64,000 nt of DNA, from the NCBI GenBank assembly GCA_020086605.1, contig JACBWW010000049.1, positions 298,201-362,200 on the forward strand. The letters are read 5' to 3'. The notes beneath the pieces were generated by a model, which worked only from the letters and a program-made list of their open reading frames with translations, did no database searches and was not told where the DNA came from. Below are positions 12,759 to 25,200 of the stretch, one piece after another (the stretch's first letter is position 1; each line of letters begins with the position of its first letter). The translations under genes and the position numbers were made by a program. This DNA is from Lanius collurio (taxonomy: Eukaryota; Chordata; Aves; Passeriformes; Laniidae).

Positions 12759-14454
12759 TTCTGTGTATCAGGAAGATAAACTTAACAAAAAACCACAGAT
12801 TGAGTGCTAAGGGTTTAGAAACAGCTAAAGATGGACTTAAAGTCTGAACCACACTGAAGAAAAAGAAAATGCAAATTATCTCCATTTATCCTCATAACTG
12901 GAACCTCAAAGGTGCTGTCAAGTCTTGGTAGAGGTGCAGTGGGAAGGCTGGGCATGGCCTGTGAATGGAATAACAAAGAGCTGCAGGAGAGCAGTAAAAT
13001 TGAAAAATAACTTCAAAACTGTGGAGATTTTGGCACATCCAGCATGGTGTTGCTACCAACAAGCCTGAGATGACTGTGAGACTTTGGACAGGGTTAGGAT
13101 TGTGGCCAGAGAGGAAACTGCAGTGAAAAATTAGGAGAATATTGGGGTTTTCACTGGAGTTTTGGGCACAGACACCTTGCAGGGCAGCCCAAATCACAGC
13201 ATATCCTCCTCACAACAAATGTGCATTTTGTCACATTTCTGGGGCAGTGTCCCAAATCTAGCCCAGCATCTCAGTGCCTGAAGGTGGAGAGGAAATCATC
13301 TGGCAAAGATCAGCTCCAGCCTCGTTCAGCTGAAAGTGAACAGCCATCTCTAGTACCCAAAGCAAACTAAACCTCTTCCTTTCTCTGTGCCCACAAAGAT
13401 CCTGGAATTCTGCACTGCTCCTTTAATTTTTATGGCATTTTGCTTCTTTCTGTGGTGTGCAGGAACTTGCAGTCTGCTCATAACAACATAAGATCACAGC
13501 GTGGTCTGCTTTATATCTGCATATGTACAGAGACACACAATGTTTCTCCCAGCATGCAGAATGAATAAATTCTCCAGTAATTTTTCATTGTTGCCTTTAT
13601 GGGCTTCAAGAAAAAAAACAAACCAAACCAAACCCCTCAAAAAGTAATTAATAATTTATTCTGATGAAGTTGCAGTTTATTGTGCTAGACTTTAGATAGC
13701 ACTTGGGATCCTGGCCATCTCATCTATATTTTTTCTCATTAAATGTATATTTTTTTCAGGGAGTCACGAAATCTGTGTGTGTGTTCCCATGAGTGTGAGA
13801 GCAGGTGCATGTGAAGGCAAGAAAGGGGCACAAAGAAATGTGGTTTCTTTCTATCTTTACATGAATCATAGAATGGTTTGGGTTAGAAGGGACCTTAAAG
13901 ATCATCCAGTTGAATATTTGTAAAAAAAAAAGAGATCCAGCCCTCTGTTTTGGATGTGCAGGCTTCCTTCATAACCCAACACAAGTGATGGATTCTTGAC
14001 ACCTCTCTCCAGAACAGGACTGGTCACACTGGTGGTCACTGGGGTTCCTGGCAAGCTTTCTTCTCCTTCTAAAGAGCCATTTAAAATACACCAGAAGAAC
14101 TGTGTTCTCTTTGTACGTACACATATGGGCAAACACGTGTGGGCTTTGTGCAGTGGACCACAATAATATAATTTTCTGTGGTTGTATGATTAGCAAATTG
14201 CATTTTTTTTATCATGCACACACAGGTGAGCACATGGGTGAGTACAGAAGTGTCTGACCACAAGACACTTGACTATATAACATTACCCAGTGTGATGAGA
14301 CACTAGGGAAAACGAGCCCAGAAGAAAAGGACAAAAAAACCCCAAATCTGTATGGGTTTTTTGAGGGTCTGCCTCAGAAGCACCAAAAAAGTGATGTTCA
14401 GGGTTATCTTCCCAGCTTGTTGTAGCTGTTAAGGGGCTGAGGTTTCCTAGAGAG
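12759..14454. other. Intronic stretch, mostly unannotated
   Basis: Holds one short CR1 remnant (13863-13911) and an AT-rich block at 13400-13760 with an A-rich patch near 13610. No coding exon was recognised. Confidence 0.45.
13863..13911 (-). mobile_element. CR1 LINE extreme 3' end, - strand
   Basis: GAATCATAGAATGGTTTGGG followed by AGAAGGGACCTTAAAGATCA is a close match to the CR1 terminus. Similarity stops after ATCCAGTT, leaving only about 49 bp: either a very short insertion or a truncated one. Confidence 0.85.
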
Positions 14455-14580
14455 TCACAGAATCATGGCATGGTTTGGGTTGGAAGGGATCTTAAGGATC
14501 ATCCCATTCCAAACCCGTGCCATGGGCAGGGACACCTCCCACCAGACCAGGTTGCTCAGGGTCTCATCCAGCCTGCATTA
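14455..14580 (-). mobile_element. CR1 LINE 3' fragment, - strand
   Basis: TCACAGAATCATGGCATGGT, then TTGGAAGGGATCTTAAGGAT, CATGGGCAGGGACACCTCCC and ACCAGACCAGGTTGCTCAGG. It ends around ATCCAGCCTG; a weak CTGGCCTTCAAGAAAC echo continues to about 14610. Confidence 0.93.
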
Positions 14581-14799
14581 GCAACCAGGGTGCTGGCCTG
14601 GCCTTCAAGAAACAGGGCTTTGCCACTGACCTCCGAGGTAAATAATTTCTGTTTGCTCTCTTTGTTATTCTGATCTGTAGGAGATCAATGAATTCAAATT
14701 CCAGGGCCTTGAAGCTCCTTTCTCCCTGAATTTTCTGCCACTCTTGTCCATTTAGAGGTGGACTGGAATGTCTTTTACCCCATGTCTGCAGCGGGGCTG

Positions 14800-15350
14800 G
14801 GGTGGGCTGGCCTTGGCTGGACACCAGGTGCCCAGCACCCAACCAGTCCATCACTCCCCTCCTCAGCAGGGCAGAAAATGAGATGTAAAAAAACCTGTGA
14901 GTCAGCATAAAGAAAGTTTAATAAAGCAGGAATGAGAACTGTGCACAAAACCAAAGGAAAACAACAGATTTACTCTTTATTTTCCATCAGCAGGTGATGT
15001 CCAGACACTTCCCAGGAAGTAGGACTTCAGTATGCCTGGCAGTTTGTGAGACCAATATTTTACTAACAAATCCAACTCCTCTTCCCCCTTCTCCTTAGCT
15101 TTTATTGCTGAGCAGACACCATATGGTCTGGAACATCCCTCTGGTCAGTTTGGGACAGCTGTCCTGGCTGTGTCCCCTTGCAGGATCTTGCCCACCCCCA
15201 GCCTGCTGGTGAGGGGGGAATATTGGAGAGACAGCCTTGATACTGTGGCCAAAACACTGGAGTGCTACCAACACCTCCCATCTGCCAGTCCCCAGCACTG
15301 TGAGGGATCTGGGAAAATTAACTCAGTCCCAGCCAGACCCAATTCGAGGG
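14800..15350 (-). mobile_element. Solo LTR of an avian ERVL-type endogenous retrovirus
   Basis: Read on the minus strand the element opens near GGGTCTGGCTGGGACTGAG, then AGTTAATTTTCC, ACTGACCAGAGGGATGTTCC and ACCATATGGT, a U3 core shared by a well-known family of avian ERVL-like LTRs. An AATAAAAGCT box (15100-15107) takes the place of the family's TATA box. An AATAAA signal lies at 14976-14981 and a GGGGAGTGATGG-like U5 near 14860. Both ends are approximate. No gag, pol or env sequence adjoins it, so it is read as a solo LTR left by recombination. The family assignment is from memory. Confidence 0.78.
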
Positions 15351-17202
15351 CACAGCGCCATGGGAGTCTCCTCTCAGCATGGAAATGTTGCCACATAAAT
15401 GAAATAGCAGAGATAAACGACCAAGCTCGTTTAGTGGCTGATGCTTGAAATGAAACAACCCCCAAATTCACTTAGAGGAGCATGGAAAACAGGGAAGAGC
15501 TGGGAAAAGCAATGCCTGAGCTCTTCCCTTGCTGATTCCAGGGGCTGGTTTGCATTGGTAAAGACAGACTAAAACCTGGGATGTGACATCCCTGCGAGAT
15601 CAGGTCTTAGGGAGATGAGGCAACCAAAGCAGAGGGACTCAGGGTCACTGCTGCTCCCGATTGTTGCTGCCCATTGCTCAGGCACGCTCCAGGATCAGCA
15701 TTTCCGAGCCAGCCCGGATCTGTATTTCCCTTAATGTGCCACTGGCTGCTTCTCCTGACCTCTTCCATGCTGCCTATTACCTCAGCTCTGCCTCCCCTCC
15801 CTTCTGATCTAATTACTAAAGCACACAGTGGAGTCTCTTGGCTCAACAAAATTTAATGACAGTGACAACAGAGGAGGATAATAAAGATAAATCAGCTGCT
15901 CCCAGGAAGGAAAGATGAAGTAAGAGCAGACTGAGTTAGAAGGATACACCATGAAGTGACCCCGGTGTGTGCATGTCCCTCACCATCCCTTTTCTCTCAA
16001 CATCTGTGGCTTTTTCTGCTTTTTGGGGGATTCGACAGGGAAGAGAAGAGAGCAGAGGGGACCAATGCACTGGAGATTTCTGCCTCAGGCATGTTCTTGC
16101 TGTGGAATTTAGGGCACATCACCACCTCTTCCCCATCTCCTCCGAGGCTGGAGGCTGAGAACGGACCAGGAGAAGTCTTTCATTATGGAAAATCGTAACA
16201 AAGATCAGATCTGGGGGTTTCATCTCACCTTGAGACCTGTGTATTCCTGTGATTCACAGAGTTAGTAAAGGGAAATGGAGTTTGTAAAGGAGCACCTTCA
16301 TTCCCAATGCCTGTAAATCCCTGGGCACACCAAATCTTGTTAATCCAGACTTTTCTGACAAGATTTCTCATGGAAGCCGATGGAAGCAGAGCCTGCAGTG
16401 ACTGTGACTACTGAAACCTCTGACATTCACCATGTTTCCAGTTGCAGAGCATTTCCTTTTTAATGATAATTCCTGGGGAAAAAAACCCTCACTCTTTAAT
16501 TGCAATCGAGTTCTCCTCTCCCCTCCCACCAGGTTGTTAAATGTTTGCAGCGTTGCTCTAAACAGCCCAGCACAAAACAGTGAGCTGTACTTGAGACCTC
16601 CTGCAAGCTCAATAAACTTAATGGACATCCTCAAGAACTTTAACTGGGAAGATTTAGTTCCCAAAGAAGAAGGAAACAAACAGCCAGAGCAGCTTTGTCT
16701 GCCTGTTGGCTCTCATTTTGCCAGAAACAGCTGTTCACGCTGGGATTAGCTCAGAGGTTTGTGCTGAGCAGAGTCTGACTCACAAGAACAAAACCAGGAG
16801 ATCATTACATCTCAGTGCAGGCTCCAACTGCTGCGGGCTGCACAGGGAGAGAGAAAATTAACTGGAGTGGGAGCTCAATCTGCAGAGATGCTGCACAACT
16901 TCTGTGTGTGACAGAGGAGAGGGAGACGGGAGCACATCCAGCTCTGCAGGGCTGGGATGGAGCTCCAGCCAGAGGCATGGAGGAGGTGACTGCCAGACTT
17001 CCCCCTTAATGCAGGATTCACGTGAGGCAAATGCTCAGAAGAGGAGGAACAAAATTAATTATTTAATTTAACAAAGTCGCTACTTATGCAGAAATTCCAC
17101 TTCCCTCCCGACAGTGAGTGATGGGAACAATTTCCCCATCTTTTTCAGACAGGTGGCAGAGTCTTCACCCTCCCATAAATTTCCCTTTGAAGGATAAGCT
17201 CT
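15351..17202. other. Intronic stretch, no gene seen
   Basis: Mixed composition, no recognised repeat, no exon. Open frames of about 100 codons near 16370-16750 exist on both strands and are treated as chance. Confidence 0.45.
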
Positions 17203-17324
17203 GAGTTAGATTAAGAGGCATTATTCCCACACCTTAATGGAAGGTGTCCCTGCCCATGGCAGTGGGGCTGGAATGAGATGATCTTGAAGGTCCCTTCCAG
17301 CCCAAACCATTCCAGGATTCCATG
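17203..17324 (+). mobile_element. CR1 LINE 3' fragment with internal deletion, + strand
   Basis: GAGTTAGATTAAGAGGCATT and TATTCCCACACC resemble the CR1 block before the GTGAGGGTGG motif. They are joined directly to GGAAGGTGTCCCTGCCCATG and end at CCATTCCAGGATTCCATGA. About 130 bp of the usual middle part is missing. Confidence 0.85.
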
Positions 17325-20300
17325 AAAATGAGTGGTCTGGGTTAGGAAGTCACGTTGGACAAATGATAAGCGTTGGAAAAAATGGGCAGAAAGACAATAG
17401 AGCATTGAGTGAGGGCTCTCCAACCCCAGCTTAGTGTCACAAAGAAGGAACCAGCATCCCTCGACCCAACAGGACAGTTTAATAGCATTTGGAATATCAG
17501 AGAGCAGCTACTGATTTAGCAACAACTTATTTTCTTCTAATAACTTATTTCCTAACAGCGATGAAAGCTCTGGGGTGGGGGAGAGGAAAGCAGGAGGTTA
17601 AAAGGTTGCTTGGGCAGTCTTTCACATCAAATCTGTGCTCACAGCTCAGGGGCTCCTCTCTGCTCATCCTTGTCAGGGGATGGCTTGTGGTTGGAAACAG
17701 CTCTGCAGACTCTTCTTGTACATCCTGAGGAGCCCACAGGGCTTCACCAGACAGGCTCTCAGCCCCAGTTTGATGCTGATGTGAACTCAGGGTCACCTTT
17801 CTTTGTGTTTCTGTCTTTCAGGCAGGACTTCCCCCCCACCCTTCAGCCCTGTAACATAATAAACAATACCCCGAAATGCTCAGTAAGCCCATTCCTCTGT
17901 GGGTAAGTCATCATTGCCTGGAACAGAGCAGGCTGCACTTCCATCATCTGCTCAGGGCTGCTGCTAAATTGGGGTTTTTTTGCCTTAATTTATTTTTGCA
18001 CTTCTCACCAAATAACTCAGTACTGTCATGGCCCAATGGCTGAACCACACAGCACCAAAATTCTTGAGAAATCCCTCCTGACAACAAGACCTAGAGCTGC
18101 TGCCTCAGGCTTGCCTGGCACCTTGGTTGGCTGTAATTAATGCTCCTGAAGTCCTGGCTGCCCTTCCATGATGGCCAAAGACCCAGAGTTGTGTTTTCTG
18201 CTCAGCCCCACCGTTTCTGCCTTGCAGGATTGGTTATTTGTAACCCTGGCACCATCTCTTTCTTCTCAACTGGGGAAACAGATGAAAGATCACATTTTCC
18301 CGCTGTTAAGTCACCAAGGGTTATTTTGGGCACCTCTTGGAACTGATTCATTGTCATCTTGCAGAGTGAGGACATTGGAAGGCTCTGCCATGTGCTGTAT
18401 TGATCCCTTCACTTGATTAGTTGGTGTATTGAATACCCCTGCTTTTCTAATCTAATTAATGCAAGATAAATACTCCATGCAGGGACCTGGAGTCACGTTC
18501 CAAGAGTAATCAGGGACTGGGACTGATTAAAACCAGAAGGCTTCAAGGATAATTTATGGACTACTTGACACTGCTGGCAGGTTGGGGTATTTTGGAGGGC
18601 TCTGTGTGGTCTCTGGCTCAAAATTTCCTCTTTGACAGGCTCCACATCCAAATTCCTGCTCATCCCTAAGTAAGACAGCTTTGGTTTTGAAGGAGTTTAA
18701 TCTCTGGGGTGAGACACCAGCCTGGAAGTCAGGACATCTGGTTTCACATCCCAGCAGCAGTGGAAGGACACTGTGCCAGAAAGGCAGACGAGTCACTTCA
18801 TCTCTGACCTTAAAAACATCACCACATGTCATGGTTTGATAAAAATACCCAGCACCAGGCGTGTGAGGACTTCACTCTTACTTGGGAATCTGTAAGGAAA
18901 CAGAAATAAGTTACTGAGAAGGAGCTCAGTTCAAGTTTGTCCCCGTTTCAAGTCAGATCTTGGTGTTTTGGGACAAATGAATGCTCTGGATCAAGAGGGA
19001 TAATTGGAACAGGGAAGGTGATTGTGGTAATTCATGTCACATGCATTAATTAATTAACTCACCCCCACTAGGATGGAAGTAAAACCATTACTGCTGTGAG
19101 GAACAGGGAAAAGAGGCAGCAGGGATTTTCTTGCTGCAGATGTGGTGGGATCCTGGGGGTGAATTTAGTTCCAGTCACCTCCTGAGGTAAACCCTAACTC
19201 CTATGGAAGGAAGCCTGGCTGGGTGCATTGTGGATTCATCTTCCCCCTGCTTTGTGCTCCATCAGTGGTGGCTCTTGTGACACCCTGGCCATGGGATGTT
19301 CATCCTCCCACACCTTGGTGAGCACACAGGAGGAGAAGTGAGGAGAGGAAGGGTGGAATTCCAGTGCAGTCTGTGGAGAAACTGCTCTAAAATATCTCCA
19401 GAGTGTGGGACAAGAGTCCTCTGTGAGATGTGGTGAGCAGGGGGGGTTGGGCCAACACCCACCTGCCCTGATTGCAATTACTCCGTGGTTGGAACGATGT
19501 GAAAATTTTTCCAGGGAATGAGGAGCCTGGGCATGGGGTCACTGATAGGAATGGCAGGGCCATCTATTCCAATCCCTTCCTTTTGCATCTGTGTTTTCCC
19601 AGGCGAGAGCACGGCTCGTGCAGCCAGGGGAAGGCAAGGGCAAGTTCAGCAGCCAGATGTAATTGCATTTTCCTCCACAATTGCCTCCAGGGCTGAACCA
19701 CGGCCCTTCTGCGCCTGCCTCTCTCCTCACAAAGCACGAGAGAGAATTGGTGTAAAATCCAGTTAAAAGGCCACTCTTGGGTCTCAGCTGCTGCAGCACA
19801 AATTGCAGATGAATTTCCCCTCTCCCGTTATCCGCCTGATGGGTTTTGTCACCCGCCCCATATGGCTGGGTTGGATTTCTCCTCTCAGCCTGGTCGTTGG
19901 TCTCTCATCACAACCCTTGTAGCTGCTCGTGAGCTCTCTCTGAGCAGGGCTGCACTTCAGGCTCCCTGTTTTACAGCCGTGTCATTACACAAAGATTTCT
20001 CTCCCTACACGTGTAAAAGGGAGCCCGAGATTAATGGGGTGTTGGAGTGGATAATCACAAATCCAGCTGCCCCGAGGTAGCTGAGAACAGAGATGGTGCA
20101 GGGCAGGGGGAAAAGGGTAGTGAGGCCTGAGGGAGCTTTGTAGGGTACATTTATCACACTGTTGGCAGAGAGATGCAATTTATATGGACGGAGCATAAAT
20201 CCTGTTGGAGTTGCAGGAGGCTCCATATGGGCAGCTGAGCACCTGTGCCTGCTCTGATGCAGGGGACTGACAGGTGCTGCTGTGGTCATCCTGCCAGCTC

Positions 20301-20568
20301 TCTGCTCTTCCCCTTCCCATTCCTGCATTCCCTCTTCCCTTTCTCATCTTGGTAATTTCCATTCTCAGAGCCAGCCCCTCTCGCAGGCTCTGTGGGTGCA
20401 GGTGAGCAGGAAGGGCATTTCCCTGGCTCTGCTCACTGGGAGACCTCTCTGCTGGAGTTACTGGATTGTTGGAAACAACTGGAGTTACTGGGTTATTGGA
20501 AAACCTCTGCTTTCTCCTCACCAAGGTATTCCCCAGGTTCTGCTCCAGGGATTGCTCTCAAAAGACTT
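17325..20568. other. Intronic stretch, no gene seen
   Basis: No recognised repeat or exon. TTAATTAATTAACTC near 19050 is a short palindromic AT patch. CpG density is slightly raised around 19600-20100 without forming an island. Confidence 0.4.
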
Positions 20569-20944
20569 CACAGAATCACAGAATGGTTTGGGGTGGAAGG
20601 ACCTTGAATCTCATCCAGTGCCACTCCTGCCAGGGACACCTCCCCCTGTGCCAGGCTGCTCCCAGCCCCAATGTCCAGCCTGGCCTTGGGCACTGCCAGG
20701 GATCCAGGGGCAGCCACAGCTGCTCTGGCAATTCCAGCCCAGCCCCTGCCCACCCTCCCAGCCAGCAATTCCCAATTCCCAGGATCCCATCCAGCCCTGC
20801 CCTCTGGCACTGGGAAGCCATTCCCTGGCTCCTGGCCCTCCATGCCTTGTCCCCAGTCCCTCTGCAGCTCTCCTGGAGCCCCTTCAGGCCCTGCAAGGGG
20901 CTCTGAACTCTCCCTGGAGCTTCTCCTCTCCAGGGGAACAGCCT
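20569..20944 (-). mobile_element. CR1 LINE 3' fragment (about 375 bp), - strand
   Basis: CACAGAATCACAGAATGGTT and TGCCACTCCTGCCAGGGACA lead into GGGATCCAGGGGCAGCCACA. After that come CATGCCTTGTCCCCAGTCCC, GCAGCTCTCCTGGAGCCCCT and GCTTCTCCTCTCCAGGGGAA. It is one of the longest and least decayed CR1 copies here. A 257-codon open frame runs across it on the + strand, antisense to the element, and has no coding meaning. Confidence 0.93.
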
Positions 20945-21262
20945 GGGAATAAGGATGCTGTCATACTGGTTCTTGCTGGGTTTCATGCTGCACCTCCATA
21001 CCTTTCCCAAAAATCTACCAAGCATATCTCCCCTATATCATTAATTTTCCTCTGATGGGAAGGCTTGTGTGCTTTTACACAATCCTGAAAAAAAAATTCC
21101 TTTTGGTTTTACATTTTAGAACACAGAGGAACAATTTCTCCATTATTCTGTCCCTGTCACTATGCAGTCACTCTTCCCTGGATTTTGGCCATCCTTTGTG
21201 CACCTCCAGTTTCAGCTTCCAATTTAACAACCACAAATTTCTTATTCAGCCCCAGTCTGCAG

Positions 21263-21292
21263 ACACACACACACACACTCACACACACACAC
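21263..21292. repeat. (CA)n microsatellite
   Basis: About 15 dinucleotide units with a single CT interruption in the middle. Confidence 0.95.
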
Positions 21293-21533
21293 AGAGGTCC
21301 CAAGAACTTGGAAAAAGCCTTGGAAATGAAATAGTAGAGACACTCCTCCCTTCCTCACACATGCTACGTGTTGCTCCAGCAAACGTTGAATAAATCACTG
21401 AGCTATGGGGTAATAAATCTTTCATGAGATTAGGACCATCTGAACTTCAGCGATTGTGTGGGGAATGTATAAATTTCACATGCAGATATAGAGTGAAAAA
21501 AAAAAAGAATCTTTAGATTAGTTATTAAGTTTG

Positions 21534-21569
21534 GAAACACTTGATGAGTTTTGATTCATTAAGTGTTTC
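21534..21569. other. 14-bp inverted repeat with 8-nt loop
   Basis: GAAACACTTGATGA (21534-21547) pairs with TCATTAAGTGTTTC (21556-21569) at 13 of 14 positions, the exception being a G-T. Each arm carries an AAGTG core like the NK2 homeodomain site, so the arms form a divergent pair of such sites. Confidence 0.6.
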
Positions 21570-22040
21570 AAAGTCTTGTTAATTTAATAAGTACTGATGA
21601 GGCTGTAATGTAAGACAACAATCAGTAATTTGGAGGGGGGAAATAATAAAGTAGTCATTACACAGCAGAATATTTAATCAAAGAATGTGGAAACTTACAG
21701 TTTCACATTAATTTGAAAAGGTTGGAGATTTAAAATTAATATTAGCTCTGACACAGGGAGGCTTTCTCTACTAGCAGATAGGGTTTATATAATTGCTTAG
21801 AATTAAAATGCCTGTAAATTTAATGGCTTCACCTCTTTAACTGGATCCTCAGGCTCTATAAGTAGAGTAGAAATAGACTTAAACCAGTTATGGTCCTTCA
21901 AACACATTTGGAATTTTGGCAGCAAACCTCAGGCTTTGGCATTCTTCTGGTGTCCTGTGCTGGAATGGAAAGAACTCCCAGGAAACTGAGACACACCAAG
22001 GAAAACTCAACTAACCTTTGTCTGCAGTGGAAACATCTCT

Positions 22041-22216
22041 TGTTGCCCAGAGAAGTTTAGGATGCTCCTGGATCCTTGGAAGTGTCCAAGGCCAGGTTGG
22101 ACAGGGCTTGGAGCAACCTGGGCTAGTGGGAGGTGTCCCTGCCCATGGCAGGGGGTGGAACTGGTTGAGCTTTAGAGTCCTTTCCAACCCAAACCATTCT
22201 GGGATGATTCTGTGGT
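22041..22216 (+). mobile_element. CR1 LINE 3' fragment, + strand
   Basis: TTGCCCAGAGAAGTTTAGGA, GGAAGTGTCCAAGGCCAGGT and TGCCCATGGCAGGGGGTGGA, ending at CCAACCCAAACCATTCTGGG plus ATGATTCTGTG. Two changes in the block after CCAGAGAAG mark it as more diverged than the copy at 57420. Confidence 0.93.
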
Positions 22217-25200
22217 GATGATTTTCATCTGATTTGTTACCCAAGACTCCACTGGCAGTCGATGGAGAGACAGAGTTATTTTTATGCTGTGACCCCTCTC
22301 ATTCCTTAGGTGTCTGTACCAGGATTCCACCAATCCTTCCCTGGATCCTTCCCCCCATCCTCCCCGTGTCTCTGAGCTCTCTGAGGATGGAGCATGGACA
22401 GTTTGGTTACACAGCCACGGGCATTTCACACATTCAGTCTTACCCCCATGTGTGGGTCTGCCTGTACCTGTGGGTGTGTGGGATGTGTTGGTGCCTGTAC
22501 CTGTTTGTGGGGTGGAGAAGGGAAATCCAGCTGGGCACTGGTGCTGAGTGTCCAGCTCCAAGACAAAAAAGCCTTTGCAGAACTATTTCTGGAACAAGGG
22601 CAGCTGGATGAGTTCTTGGAGCTGTTGATGCTTCACCTTTTTCTGGGCAAGCCCCATAATTCTAAGACTTATTATTTTCACGTTTCTCCTCATCCTGACA
22701 GGGTTCATTCCACCCATGACTCTTCATTTGGTGTGGCTCTGTAGAGGACAGGGTGACACTCTCCTGCTAAGCAGAGTGGGAATGATGGTCTGACAAGCAG
22801 CAGGAGCAGATAAATGTGATTTAATTTGTCCTCTGTCTGGACTCAACTTAGGTAAGCAGGACAAATCTGTCCAGACACAGTTTGTCACTCTTTAAGTGTC
22901 TGTCCAGGCTTTCTCTGTTCAAGGACAGAAAGAACAGGGAGCAGTCTCCCCTCACAGCCGAGCTGCTGGAAAATCCAGTTGGGATTCAGCTTGGACTCAC
23001 CATTAGCAGGCTGGAAAGGTGGACTAATTAGATGGATTTCAGGCCTGTGTGGGCTCAGCTTTGCTCTGCTGCTGCTGTTTGTGTCCTGTGGGACTGCTGG
23101 ATATGGAAAGGAGCTGACTTTGGGAAAACCAGAGCAGAAACCCTGCCTGGCTTTGCAGGGCTCTGCTTCCAGCATGCAAATCATTGGCTCTGGTCTTTGG
23201 GTGCAAAAGGGATTTTTTCCCCTCTGCAGAAACTCAATGTATTTGTGCTCTCCCCTGGGAGATCTTCATTGTACTCCAGAAAGAGAAAACCCTGGACAAA
23301 ACAAAGTTGGGCTGTTTGAAGGAGACAGTTTGCTTGGAAAGGAAGAGTCTGTGTTTTTGTGGAGTTCAACCACTCTGGAGAACAACCACCCTCTAAATGC
23401 ATTTTTTTGCATCTTGGATGCATGTTCTGTCCTGCAAACTATTGTTTAAAGAGATGTTGACTTTCTCCTCTTTTAAATATAGCAGTTCATTTCTTTCCCC
23501 TCCTTGCAGGAGACTAAAATGAAATTATTTTTCCTTTACAGACCACTTGAACCATTCTCATTGTTGTTTTTCTTTAATGTCCTTTTGGTAAGGGGAGGGA
23601 AAAAACCCCCCCAGAAATATTCAAACTTCAGTTTGGTACCAGTTCATAGGACTGGCAGACAGAACAAGAGAAAATTTATTTACTATATTTTTTTCCCTAT
23701 CTTTTACCCTTGTACAGCTTCAACATTCTCCCAGTTTTGGGGATTATTTCCTGTGCCCACTGAACACTTTTACTCTGTATTTTTGACCCAGTTTCCATTG
23801 GCTGCACCCTTGGGTTGACAGGTCAGGCTTTTAAATGATCCATTTTTTTCCAAAGAAAGTCCTCACTAAGATTTTTTTTTTTAATGATTATTTTTATTAT
23901 GTGCTTTCATGGCACCAGGAGATGAATAATGATAAAGAAGCAAAGACACCTAATATTTATAAGATTATTGCAAACTACTGTGTGTCCTCAGGTGGTTTCA
24001 TGCTCAGCAAAGAGATTTATTTTGGGGCAAATAGTAGTTTCCAAATATATCTGTATGGAGGGATGGATCATTTGTAAGCTCTACTGATCTTCCCACAAAA
24101 AAAAAGGAGAATTTTTTCTGAGGAGAGCTGGATGTGTGATTTTTTACAGCTTTCCCTTGATGTAGGGATGCACTTTGTTCTTCCTGTGATATCCATTAAT
24201 TCCATGCCATGCTCAGGTAAACTGGAGGGCAGGCAGCCTTCAGTGCTGACCTGCAGCATCCCAGCTCCTGCCAGATTCTGGGCCAGTGGATAGGGAGGGA
24301 AAAGGAGGGGGATGAGATGAATTGTAATAAAATTTGTGGTTTTCCTTTGTTAAAAGTCCTGAGTCCTTCTGTGACAATGGAGTGGGAATGAAAGGCTTGG
24401 CTTTGAAGGGGGAACCAGAGAGAGCAAAAGCCTGTAATGACCATGGACACAGGGAAAAACGCTGATGTAGGTGAGGGAGGATGAAACTGCTGATTCCTGA
24501 AGTGAGTTTGATCAAAAAACTGGCACAGAGGGAGACCTGGAAGGGCTGGGGGTTGGATTCTGTGTGCATGCACGTGTTGGGGTGTTGGTGTGTGTGTTCA
24601 GACACCTGGTTCAGAAGCAACTTGTTACAAGAGTTATTTTGGGGCTGGAATTGATAATTTAATTTCTTCTGCTGCTTTGTTTCATTTGTGGGGGAAAAAG
24701 GAGCATATTCTGCAAGAGGAGCTCTAAGCACAGGCTTGTCTCTGGTCTGAAAATGAATTATTAGAGTCTTGTCTGTACAGCAGCTGGTCAGGCTTAGACA
24801 GGGAGAACTCCAGATTTGAGTCAAATTAAAGAGGGAGAAGAAAGGTCTTGGAATGCTGCATTGGCCACCTGCAAACCTGGAGAATTACTTTTATTTTTAC
24901 TTTGAACTTTCTTTAAAAATTATGGAAGTTACCATATGGGCAGAAAAGATGAGAAAAGGTTAAAAAATGTTACAGTAGTGCAGAACACTCTTCCCATTTA
25001 CCTGTCTCCATGAATTCATCAGTGCAAACCCATTAGTAAAAATCAATGATGGTGTGCATGGAAGTTGTTTTTTGCAGCAGATGCCAGATTACACCACAGG
25101 ATGAAGATGAAACCCCAAATTTCCTGGTTGTTTTGGGGAGCTCTGGTGCCCAATCCAGAGCCTACTTCAACCTCAGCTCCTTGGCTGCCCTGTGGGATGT

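Larger units (their letters stand above)
20945..22040. other. AT-rich intronic block with a CA microsatellite and a hairpin
   Basis: From 21410 to 21860 the sequence is AT-rich and free of recognised transposons, with many ATTA/TTAA cores and a 14-bp stem-loop at 21534-21569. It resembles conserved non-coding DNA in composition, but conservation cannot be judged from one sequence. Confidence 0.4.

Noticed and set aside
20282..21055. 257-codon open frame on the + strand
   Set aside because: Most of it lies over a minus-strand CR1 3' fragment (20569-20944), so it is antisense repeat sequence. No domain, start context or splice site supports it.
24240..24824. 194-codon open frame on the minus strand
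   Set aside because: Low-complexity Ser/Pro/Leu-rich product without a recognisable domain, in a region with no other coding sign.
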